Assembly: GCA_024639935.1 (NCBI GenBank)
Contig: JAHEFZ010000001.1
Location: 1-64,000, forward strand
DNA from: Microbacteriaceae bacterium
Lineage (GTDB): Bacteria; Actinomycetota; Actinomycetes; Actinomycetales; Microbacteriaceae
Reading direction: 5' to 3'
Length of the DNA: 64,000 nucleotides
Shown: in pieces, positions 6,759 through 13,980 of the stretch
How the letters are laid out: each line of letters starts with the position of its first letter
Numbering within the stretch: position 1 is the stretch's first letter
The notes under the pieces: generated by a model
What the model was told of the DNA's origin: nothing
Databases searched by the model: none
What the model saw: the letters and a program-made list of their open reading frames with translations, nothing else
Position numbers and translations under genes: made by a program

Positions 6759-8333
6759 ATGGAAAGTCCTGATTTCGACATCGTCATCATCGGCGGTGGA
6801 CACAACGGTCTCGTAGCGGCTGCGTACCTCGCCAAAGCCGGAAAATCAGTCGTTGTGCTCGAGCAACACGACGTTCTTGGCGGCGCAGCGGTGTCAACGA
6901 AGGCGTTCGAGGGTGTCGATGCCAAACTTTCTCGATATTCCTATCTTGTTAGCCTGCTTCCGACGCAAATCATCAACGACCTTGGACTTGACGTCAAGAT
7001 TGCCCCTCGTCGCTTTGGTTCCTTCACTCCCGCACGCGGCGGCGAAGTCGGATTGCTCATCGACGAATCCGACGCGGTTGCAACCAAGGACTCTTTCGAA
7101 TCGGTCGGTGCGGCCGGCGACTTCGAGGCATGGCAAAAGTTCTACAAAAAAACAGAAACGGTTGCCACCCGCCTGTTCCCCTCCCTGCTCGAACCGCTAT
7201 CCACCGAATCGGACGTCAAAGAATCGTTGGGGTCAGATTTGTGGACCGAATTCTTCGATCAACCAATTGGCCGAACAATCGAAAACACATTTGAGTCCGA
7301 TCTTGTGCGGGGAATCGTCATGACGGATGCCCTTATCGGGACTTTCGCCCCACTTCACGACGAAGCGCTAGACGCCAACAAGTGTTTCCTTTATCACGTG
7401 ATCGGAAACGGGACCGGTGAATGGAACATCCCCATTGGAGGAATGGGGGCGGTGACTCAGTCGATGGCAACTCGCGCCCACGCGTTTGGCGCCGAGCTGA
7501 GGTCTGGTTGCAAAGTTCTGACCATCGACACTCCGCCGACCACAACCGAAGCATCGCGTCACACGGTGACTTATGACCACGATGGGCGAACACGGTCAGT
7601 TTCGGCACGGTACGTCCTTGCCAACGTTGCTCGGCCGGTTCTCGAGTCGCTGCGTGGTCGGTCGCCTGTTCACACCATCGAAGGCGCTCAAGTGAAGGTC
7701 AACATGATGTTGACGCGGTTGCCCAAACTGAAAACGCACACGGACCCGGTGGCGGCGTTCGGCGGGACGCTTCATATCAACGAAGGTTTCGAACAATTGC
7801 AGGTGGCCTTCGAACAGGCGAGTCGAGGCGAAATCCCTCAACCACTGCCGTGCGAGGTCTATTGCCATTCCATCACTGATTCAACAATCCTCGGACCAGA
7901 CCTTCGCGAGTTGGGTGCTCAAACCCTCACCGTCTTTGCCCTCCAGACTCCTCACTCCCTGTTGCGCGACAAAAACGGCACCGAAATGCGCAAGGCACTT
8001 CAGGATGCTGTTATCGAATCAATCAATTCGATTTTGTCCGAAGATATTCGCGACCTGCTCGTGGTCGACTCCAACGGCAATCCCTGTATCGAAACGAAAA
8101 CAACTCTCGACCTCGAGCAGGCTTTGGGATTGCCCGGCGGAAACATTTTCCATGGGCCACTCAGTTGGCCGTTCGTCGCAGACAACGCACCACGATCGAC
8201 ACCGGCAGAACGCTGGGGTGTCGACTCGGGGGAACCCCGCATCTTTTATTGTGGGTCAACTGCGCGGCGCGGCGGGGCAGTCAGCGGAATCGGTGGTCAC
8301 AATGCCGCCATGGCTGTTCTCGAATCTGACTAG
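6759..8333 (+). CDS. FAD-dependent oxidoreductase, phytoene-desaturase/PYROXD2-like
   Basis: 524 residues. The N-terminus DIVIIGGGHNGLVAAAYLAKAG is a Rossmann FAD-binding GxGxxG motif, followed by VVVLEQHDVLGGAAV, and a C-terminal FAD-contact region (FYCGSTARRGGAVSGIGGHNAA) as in amine-oxidase/phytoene-desaturase-type enzymes. Length and the motif order fit the PYROXD2-like NAD(P)/FAD oxidoreductases common in actinobacteria. No carotenoid genes flank it, so a role in carotenogenesis is not supported by context and the substrate is unknown. A -10 box six bases upstream suggests a leaderless mRNA. Confidence 0.8.
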   Translation: MESPDFDIVIIGGGHNGLVAAAYLAKAGKSVVVLEQHDVLGGAAVSTKAFEGVDAKLSRYSYLVSLLPTQIINDLGLDVKIAPRRFGSFTPARGGEVGLLIDESDAVATKDSFESVGAAGDFEAWQKFYKKTETVATRLFPSLLEPLSTESDVKESLGSDLWTEFFDQPIGRTIENTFESDLVRGIVMTDALIGTFAPLHDEALDANKCFLYHVIGNGTGEWNIPIGGMGAVTQSMATRAHAFGAELRSGCKVLTIDTPPTTTEASRHTVTYDHDGRTRSVSARYVLANVARPVLESLRGRSPVHTIEGAQVKVNMMLTRLPKLKTHTDPVAAFGGTLHINEGFEQLQVAFEQASRGEIPQPLPCEVYCHSITDSTILGPDLRELGAQTLTVFALQTPHSLLRDKNGTEMRKALQDAVIESINSILSEDIRDLLVVDSNGNPCIETKTTLDLEQALGLPGGNIFHGPLSWPFVADNAPRSTPAERWGVDSGEPRIFYCGSTARRGGAVSGIGGHNAAMAVLESD

Positions 8334-8358
8334 CGCGAATCCTCAGAGGCCCCACACA

Positions 8359-9171
8359 TTAGATGGACGGCGTTGAACGGTCAGCGATGAGCTCGCCGCC
8401 ATTGAATGTCACACCGAGTTCGCGGTAGTAGCCGCCGAGAACCCTTTCCACCGGCAGGATCGACTTCAGTTCGTCCCACTGCGAGTCGTGCAGTTCGAGT
8501 TCGGCATCGCCGACCCACGGGTCACCCAGTTCGGCGTCAACGCCTCCCATGGCGATGAGTTGATCCAGCGAGTTGCCGAGACCCGGGGTGATGGACGGCA
8601 CCCAGCGGCTGTGGAGCATCTTGTGGCCGTTGACGAATCCGTTCGTGTCGCCCTTTTCCCGCAGCGTGACGACGGCGGACGCAAGTCGGTGGTCGTAGGC
8701 GGCAACGCTTGCGCCGAGTTTGGCGCCGGCCTCCAACTTGGGTGTGGCCTTGCCGTAATTGAAGACCCGTGTGACGGCGATGTTGCCCAGCTTTTTGGGG
8801 TAGCCCTGGAACCAACCACGACCAATTGCGAAGTCCTTGGTGACCCAGATGGCAACGCAACGGCTGTAGGTCACTCCTTCGTACTTACAGCGGACGACGA
8901 CGAACGCTTCGAGATATTGCGAGCGAACCGGGTCGAGTAGCTCTGCCCCACCGGTGCTGCACGACTGCCAGTCGGCCCAAATCATTGCCACGGCGCCGGG
9001 GTGTTCGTCGGCAAGGTCGAGCTCGGGGGGCAGAATTGCGCGGACGTTCGCGGGATCCGTCAGATACTCGACGGTGAGCAGCGTGCCGGAGTAAAACCAC
9101 GGCATCTCGGGGACGAGTGCGCTCTTGCCGGTAGGGGTCAGTGGGGGTAAAAATCCGTGCAAATCGGTCAT
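8359..9171 (-). CDS. Acetoacetate decarboxylase family protein
   Basis: 270 residues from ATG 9171, chosen because AAGGTGG lies just upstream; a GTG at 9180 would add three residues. FQGYPKKLGNIAV (about 138-150) contains the Lys-Lys pair of acetoacetate decarboxylases, one of which forms the Schiff base, and the N-terminal PELDLADEHPGAVAMIWADW and CKYEGVTYSRCVAIWV blocks fit the family. Substrate cannot be told from sequence; many family members are aldolase-dehydratases. It is divergent from an APC amino acid permease across a 180-base region with a repeated inverted motif, suggesting shared control. Confidence 0.8.
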   Translation of the reverse strand: MTDLHGFLPPLTPTGKSALVPEMPWFYSGTLLTVEYLTDPANVRAILPPELDLADEHPGAVAMIWADWQSCSTGGAELLDPVRSQYLEAFVVVRCKYEGVTYSRCVAIWVTKDFAIGRGWFQGYPKKLGNIAVTRVFNYGKATPKLEAGAKLGASVAAYDHRLASAVVTLREKGDTNGFVNGHKMLHSRWVPSITPGLGNSLDQLIAMGGVDAELGDPWVGDAELELHDSQWDELKSILPVERVLGGYYRELGVTFNGGELIADRSTPSI

Positions 9172-9198
9172 GACTGCCACCTTATCGAATCATTAGGA

Positions 9199-9232
9199 AG
9201 CGAACAATCCGTTCGCTAATCCATTGTTCGCT
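9199..9232. promoter_or_regulatory. Triple inverted half-site in a divergent promoter region
   Basis: AGCGAAC (9199-9205), GTTCGCT (9211-9217) and TTGTTCGCT (9224-9232) form nested perfect inverted repeats: arms 9199-9205/9211-9217, and 10-bp arms 9199-9208/9223-9232. It lies between the decarboxylase-like gene and the permease. A further 6-bp inverted repeat TCGTTC/GAACGA is at 9305-9322. Likely a transcription-factor site; a terminator is unlikely because no T-run follows. Confidence 0.55.
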
Positions 9233-9357
9233 ACCGATTCTCGCTCACCCAAAAAGGCGAGTCCCTCTTGCGGTCTCGGCAAAACTTCGGCACAGTAGTA
9301 AAAGTCGTTCGTACCAGAACGATTTGTGTGTCACTAACTCAATGAGGAGATCCTGTC

Positions 9358-10896
9358 ATGGCATCAACTAATGACGCTGGCGAACTCAAGAAGGGACGTC
9401 TCGGTGTACTCGGGATCGTTTTCTTCGTAGTCGCAGCATCCGCACCTCTCGTCGGAATGACCGGCGCGGTCCCCGTCGCAATGCTCGTGGGTAACGGTTC
9501 GGCCGTCCCCGGAACGTATCTCGCGGTCGGCCTCACCCTGCTGTTATTCTCGGTCGGTTATTCCGCCATGAGCAGTCGCGTCACGAACACCGGTGCGTTC
9601 TTTGCGTACGTCGGTCGCGGGCTCGGAACCAACATGGGAGTCGCATCGGCATTCACCTCGATTCTCGCCTATGCCACGATTCAACTCGCCATCTATGGCT
9701 TCTTCGGCGGACTCGTTCAAGGAACAATGGCCGGATATGGAATTGACCTGCCCTGGATCGTCTGGGCTGGCCTCGCGTGGGTTATTGTCACGGCACTGTC
9801 ATTGATGTCGGTCGATCTTGGTGCCAAGGTACTGGGAGTGTTCCTCGTTCTCGAACTGGCCTCACTGCTCATCGTTGCCGGGGCAATTCTCGTCGACGGT
9901 GGCCCCGACGGAGGCGTCAACCTCGCCGCATCCTTCGACCCCAACGCCATCCTCGCTGGTGGACTCACCGGTGCAGCCGGTATCGCCATTGCATTCGCGT
10001 TCGCCTCGTTCATCGGGTTCGAAGCGACGGCAATCTACGGTGAAGAGTCGTCCAACCCGAAGAAGACCGTTCCGACCGCGACCTACTGGGCCATCGGAAT
10101 CATCACCGCGCTGTTCGCGATCGTTTCACTGGCAATGGTGACCGGTTATGGAAACGCAATGGTTGATGACGGTGCGGGCGGAGAAATGCCGGCTCTTGTC
10201 GCCGCCATTCTCAACGTCACCGCGGTTGACGGTGCGCCACTGGCAAACCCTGCAGGAATGCTCTTCGACCTCGCCAACACCTATGTCGGACCGTGGATTG
10301 TCAGCTTCATGGAGATCCTCGTCATCTCGAGCCTCTTCGCCGGACTTCTCGCGTTCCAGAACGCAACCTCGCGCTACTTCTTCGCAATGGGTCGCGGTGG
10401 CGTCCTGCCCAAGTCGTTTGCTTCGGTCAACGGCCGGGGGGCGCCTCGAACGGGAGTTTACGCGACGTCGATTCTCGCGATTGCCGTCATGGCAGTCTTC
10501 TTCATCGCTGGCCTCGATCCCGTCCTGAACCTGTTCTTCTGGATGTCGTCAATCACCGCGGTTGCCGTCATGGTCGTCGAGGTTCTCGTTTCACTCGCGA
10601 TTTTCCGCTATTTCCGCAAGGAAGGTGGAGTCAGCGCGTGGAAGAGCACGATTGCCCCGCTCGCCTCGGCAGTACTTCTGGCCGGCGGCGTGTACCTCGT
10701 GATGAGCCGCTTCAACCTGCTCGCAGGTACCGCGGCGGACGGCGTTGACCCATCACTTCCCGAAAGCGCGTGGTCGCTCAGCCCGCTCGGTTGGTTCCTC
10801 GTGCTCAGCCCCTTCATCGCTGCAGTTATTGGATTCATCGCTGCGGCCATCAACAAAAAGGAAAATGCCTCGCTAGTCAAGGACATTGTGTCCTAG
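9358..10896 (+). CDS. APC-family amino acid permease
   Basis: 512 residues, with about twelve hydrophobic segments from residue 20 to 505. The start is ATG 9358 behind a strong ribosome site (GAGGAG). VFFVVAASAPLVGMTGAVP near the N-terminus and FASFIGFEATAIYGEESSNPKKTVPTA (short form of the APC consensus around TM6, GFExxxxxxEExxNPxxxxP) identify an amino acid/polyamine/organocation transporter. Substrate unassigned. A hairpin terminator follows the stop. Confidence 0.88.
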   Translation: MASTNDAGELKKGRLGVLGIVFFVVAASAPLVGMTGAVPVAMLVGNGSAVPGTYLAVGLTLLLFSVGYSAMSSRVTNTGAFFAYVGRGLGTNMGVASAFTSILAYATIQLAIYGFFGGLVQGTMAGYGIDLPWIVWAGLAWVIVTALSLMSVDLGAKVLGVFLVLELASLLIVAGAILVDGGPDGGVNLAASFDPNAILAGGLTGAAGIAIAFAFASFIGFEATAIYGEESSNPKKTVPTATYWAIGIITALFAIVSLAMVTGYGNAMVDDGAGGEMPALVAAILNVTAVDGAPLANPAGMLFDLANTYVGPWIVSFMEILVISSLFAGLLAFQNATSRYFFAMGRGGVLPKSFASVNGRGAPRTGVYATSILAIAVMAVFFIAGLDPVLNLFFWMSSITAVAVMVVEVLVSLAIFRYFRKEGGVSAWKSTIAPLASAVLLAGGVYLVMSRFNLLAGTAADGVDPSLPESAWSLSPLGWFLVLSPFIAAVIGFIAAAINKKENASLVKDIVS

Positions 10897-10913
10897 GCGT
10901 CATTGGCACAATT

Positions 10914-10951
10914 GGGCGGGCTCGGTCGAAAGACCGGGCTCGTCCCTTTTT
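10914..10951 (+). terminator. Rho-independent terminator after the permease
   Basis: CGGTC-GAAA-GACCG forms the core stem, extended imperfectly by flanking GC-rich arms, followed by CCCTTTTTG. It begins 18 bases after the permease stop. Confidence 0.75.
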
Positions 10952-10957
10952 GACACG

Positions 10958-10963
10958 TACGAT
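10958..10963 (+). promoter_or_regulatory. -10 box, leaderless start of GNAT gene
   Basis: TACGAT ends six bases before ATG 10970, immediately after the preceding terminator. Confidence 0.5.
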
Positions 10964-10969
10964 AAGCGC

Positions 10970-11722
10970 ATGCGCATCGAATCTATTCCTGACTCAAACG
11001 GTCACGCCGTTGGCCTCCCCGTTTCCTCGCTGGAACCAGCCGAGAGACCGAGTGGCGCGACGTTGTCGGGCTCGCGAGTTCGACTCGAACGCCTCAGTGC
11101 CGAACAACACGCGTCCGACTTGTTTCGCGCGTTGGAGGCAAATCCAGCGGGAACCCTGTGGACGTATATGCCCCACGGCCCGTTCGACACCGAGGCCGAA
11201 TTCACCAAATGGGTGTCGAGCATCGACAGCGCGACCGATCCCCTGTTCTACGCCATCGTCGATGTTGCCACTGGCAAACCGATTGGTATCGCGTCGTACT
11301 TGCGCATCGATACACAAAATCGCACCATCGAGGTTGGCTGGCTGACGTTTTCGGAAAAGCTGCGTCGAAGCACCGCCGCGACCGAAGCGATGTACCTGAT
11401 GGCGACACACGCGTTCGACCTTGGATTCCGACGGTACGAATGGAAGTGCAACGCTCTCAATTCGCCTTCCATCGCGGCGGCGGAACGACTCGGTTTCAGT
11501 TTCGAAGGAGTTTTCCGAAACGCGGTCATCGTCAAGGGGCACAATCGGGATACGGCGTGGTTTGGGTTCACTGACGGCGATTGGCCGGCCATCAAACGGG
11601 CGCACGAAGCCTGGCTCGACCCGTCTAACTTCGATGAGGCTGGGAATCAGAAGTCGAGCCTTCGCGATTTGACGGCGCCGTTGCGCCATTCCGCGTGGCC
11701 AACGATCAGCGTCGAACGCTGA
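10970..11722 (+). CDS. GNAT-family N-acetyltransferase (RimJ/RimL-like)
   Basis: 250 residues from ATG 10970; the frame is open further upstream but that part is inside the terminator. RVRLERLSAEQHASDLFRAL at the N-terminus, IEVGWLTFSEKLRRSTAATEAMYLM (start of the acetyl-CoA motif) and YEWKCNALNSPSIAAAERLGF fit the RimJ/RimL subgroup that acetylates protein N-termini or small substrates. Substrate unknown. The stop is followed by a 62-base gap and then the possible leader of the next gene. Confidence 0.8.
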   Translation: MRIESIPDSNGHAVGLPVSSLEPAERPSGATLSGSRVRLERLSAEQHASDLFRALEANPAGTLWTYMPHGPFDTEAEFTKWVSSIDSATDPLFYAIVDVATGKPIGIASYLRIDTQNRTIEVGWLTFSEKLRRSTAATEAMYLMATHAFDLGFRRYEWKCNALNSPSIAAAERLGFSFEGVFRNAVIVKGHNRDTAWFGFTDGDWPAIKRAHEAWLDPSNFDEAGNQKSSLRDLTAPLRHSAWPTISVER

Positions 11723-11772
11723 TCTGCAGAGCACTGCGAAGCGTGGCTATTTACCTCCAGCGCTCGATTCCC

Positions 11773-11778
11773 TATGAT
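11773..11778 (+). promoter_or_regulatory. -10 box before the leader ORF
   Basis: TATGAT, 17 bases after a weak -35 TTTACC (11750-11755), ends six bases before ATG 11785. Confidence 0.5.
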
Positions 11779-11784
11779 TTTCCT

Positions 11785-11838
11785 ATGACTGAAATGACTC
11801 GCTCGGGTGAGTCGGTCAACGTGGTCGGAATCATCTAA
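11785..11838 (+). CDS. Possible 17-residue leader peptide upstream of the ArsB/NhaD-like transporter
   Basis: ATG through TAA encodes MTEMTRSGESVNVVGII. It has a well-placed TATGAT -10 box (leaderless start) and its stop codon is immediately followed by a short stem (GACCA 11839-11843 / TGGTC 11853-11857) that shares bases with the strong terminator hairpin at 11855-11884. That is the layout of a transcription attenuator. Whether it is translated is unknown; it could simply be a chance ORF in an untranslated leader. Confidence 0.35.
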   Translation: MTEMTRSGESVNVVGII

Positions 11839-11854
11839 GACCACTCACAGACTG

Positions 11855-11893
11855 GTCGGCGTCGCGGATTACCGTGGCGCCGACTGCTTTTCT
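11855..11893 (+). terminator. Terminator or attenuator hairpin upstream of the transporter gene
   Basis: A 13-bp stem (GTCGGCG outer arm, CGCGG inner arm, loop ATTA, with two wobble pairs) is followed by TGCTTTTCT. It may terminate transcripts from the GNAT gene or attenuate the transporter leader. Confidence 0.65.
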
Positions 11894-11951
11894 CAGACCG
11901 TTCCCGTCAGCCGATATCCTTGACAAAACAACACTGTAAAGGACCTCACCA

Positions 11952-13232
11952 ATGCTGATGACGATGACCGTTGCCATATTTGCTGTCGCCTACATTCTCA
12001 TCGCGACGGAAAAGGTCCCCCACTACCTGGTGACGTCCATCGGCGCAATCGCGGTGTTAGTTATCGGTGCCGTTGACCCAATTACAGCCTTGACCGATCA
12101 CCACATGGGGATCGACTGGAATGTCATTTTTTTACTGTTTGGCATGATGCTTCTCGTCGGCGGGCTTCAAACGACAGGATTATTTGAATATCTCGCCGCC
12201 CTGGCGGCCGATGTTGCACGCGGAAACCCTCGGGTGACGCTCGTTTTAATTCTCTTCATCTCGGCACTCACTAGCACGTTGTTGCCCAACCTCACCATCG
12301 TGATGCTGGTTGCGCCCGTCGCAATTAGTCTTGCGCGCACACTATCCGTATCGCCTGTTCCCTTCGTTCTTGCCACCATCATCGGAAGCAACGTTGGTGG
12401 TGCCGCAACTCTGATTGGTGATCCGCCCAACCTAATTATCGGAAGCCGAATTGGCATCGAATTCCTGCCCTTCCTCGCTGTGATGGGACCGATTGCACTC
12501 ATCGGACTTGTCGTGACCGCCCTGTATTTTGTGATTGCTTATCGTCACGCCTTACCGAACCGAAAGGTCGACCGTCAACGGGCGGTGGACCTCGATGAAT
12601 CGGCAATTTTGCGAAACACCCCAACTCTCGTGATTGGCCTCACTCTTTTGGTCGTGGTTGTCGGGTCGTATATCGCCGGCTCACTCGCCGGTCTTCCGCC
12701 AGCGTATGTCGCGCTGACGGCAGGTGTCCTCACGGCCATTGTTTCGCGTGTACCGCTTTCGAGCGTGGCCGCATCAGTGGAATGGAAAACTCTCGCGTTC
12801 TTCGCGGGGCTGTTCATCCTCGTGGGGGCGCTCGTTTCTGTCGGCGCACTCCACATTGTGTCTACCTGGCTGATCACTGTTGTGGGAACTGACATCCCGA
12901 CGATAAGCGCGATTTTGCTGGGATTTTCCGGTCTCGTTTCGGGAATTGTGGACAACATCCCCTACGTCACCAGCATGGTTCCCGTTATCTCCGACATGAA
13001 TACTGCGCTCGGTCTCACTGAGCCGTCGGTGTTGTGGTGGGCTCTTGCTACCGGCGCTGATTTTGGCGGAAATCTCACCGTGGTTGGCGCCAGCGCCAAC
13101 ATCGTCGGTGTTGCAATCGCGCATCGCGAAGGTGTGAAGATTTCAATGTGGGACTTTGCAAAAGTCGGTATCCCCGTCACCGCACTGACTCTCGTTGCGA
13201 CGGTTCCCTACTTTTTGTTCGTCCTCGTCTAG
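11952..13232 (+). CDS. ArsB/NhaD-like ion transporter (SLC13/IT superfamily)
   Basis: 426 residues, about eleven membrane segments. IIGSNVGGAATLIGDPPNLIIGSRIGIEF (conserved core GDPPNLIIG) and a second repeat half (TGADFGGNLTVVGASANIVG) match the ArsB/NhaD permease group of the ion-transporter superfamily. AAAGGA precedes the ATG. No arsR or arsC is adjacent, so arsenite export is not supported by context; Na+/H+ exchange or carboxylate/metal transport are alternatives. A DtxR-type metal regulator follows convergently, with interlocked stops (CTAG, 13229-13232), which makes a metal-linked role conceivable but unproven. Confidence 0.8.
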   Translation: MLMTMTVAIFAVAYILIATEKVPHYLVTSIGAIAVLVIGAVDPITALTDHHMGIDWNVIFLLFGMMLLVGGLQTTGLFEYLAALAADVARGNPRVTLVLILFISALTSTLLPNLTIVMLVAPVAISLARTLSVSPVPFVLATIIGSNVGGAATLIGDPPNLIIGSRIGIEFLPFLAVMGPIALIGLVVTALYFVIAYRHALPNRKVDRQRAVDLDESAILRNTPTLVIGLTLLVVVVGSYIAGSLAGLPPAYVALTAGVLTAIVSRVPLSSVAASVEWKTLAFFAGLFILVGALVSVGALHIVSTWLITVVGTDIPTISAILLGFSGLVSGIVDNIPYVTSMVPVISDMNTALGLTEPSVLWWALATGADFGGNLTVVGASANIVGVAIAHREGVKISMWDFAKVGIPVTALTLVATVPYFLFVLV

Positions 13233-13897
13233 TTCGCCACGAAAAGCTGTGCGGCCAGATGGGCGTCAAGGGTAATTGACCCCGTTGGCCCGCTCACAAC
13301 GAAGTTGGGCTCTGCACGAGTGACGGTCACGGCCGAGCCTGGCGCAATTCCTGCGCGGTAACAATCGGCCAACAAACCGTCGTCCGCCTGTATTCCCTCC
13401 CCGATCGACCGGACGGTGCCGGTGAGCGACGAATGACAATCGACCACAGGTATTCCCGGAACAAATTCCCCTCCCTGTCGTCCGATGATGTCCAGACCGG
13501 GGATGGGGTTGCCGTAGGGATCGGTGTCGAGGTTGGTGAGGAGAGCTGCGAGTTTTTGTTCCGCGGCATCACCGAGAACGTGTTCCCATCGACAGGCTTC
13601 CTCGTGACAGTCGGCCCAATCCAGTCCCAAGACATCGAACAGGAATCGTTCCGCGATTCGGTGCTTTCGCATGACCGCGACGGCGATCTGCCGGCCTTGG
13701 TTGGTGAGCTCGACGATGCGTTCGTCGCCGAGGTGCAACAGTCCGTCCCGTTCCAGTCGCGACACGGTTTGTGACACGGACGGCATCGCCTGCTCGAGAC
13801 GTTCCGCGAGTCGAGCGCGAAGAGCGGGTTGCCCCTGTTCTTCGAGTTCGAAGACGACCTTGAGATACATCTCGGTCGTATCAATCAAATCGGACAT
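13229..13897 (-). CDS. DtxR/MntR-family metal-dependent regulator
   Basis: 222 residues from ATG 13897, preceded by a G-rich ribosome site. The N-terminal winged HTH (MSDLIDTTEMYLKVVFELEE and AMPSVSQTVSRLERDGLL), the metal-site segment HRIAERFLFDVLGLDWADCHEEACRWEHV with its C/H/E ligands, and the C-terminal FeoA/SH3-like domain (SAVTVTRAEPNFVV) make it a full-length DtxR-family protein, like IdeR/MntR. Expected to repress metal uptake genes on Fe2+ or Mn2+ binding; its targets are not evident here. Confidence 0.88.
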   Translation of the reverse strand: MSDLIDTTEMYLKVVFELEEQGQPALRARLAERLEQAMPSVSQTVSRLERDGLLHLGDERIVELTNQGRQIAVAVMRKHRIAERFLFDVLGLDWADCHEEACRWEHVLGDAAEQKLAALLTNLDTDPYGNPIPGLDIIGRQGGEFVPGIPVVDCHSSLTGTVRSIGEGIQADDGLLADCYRAGIAPGSAVTVTRAEPNFVVSGPTGSITLDAHLAAQLFVAN

Positions 13898-13980
13898 GGC
13901 CCACCCCCCCGAGTTCAAAAATACCGTTCGCTGTGGATAATTTCCGACACGAGTTCGTGTGGAGTGGTGAGTTATCTCCC

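Noticed and set aside
11839-11893. Mn2+ (yybP-ykoY) or other riboswitch before the transporter
   Set aside because: Only a leader ORF and terminator stems are visible; the conserved riboswitch core is not.
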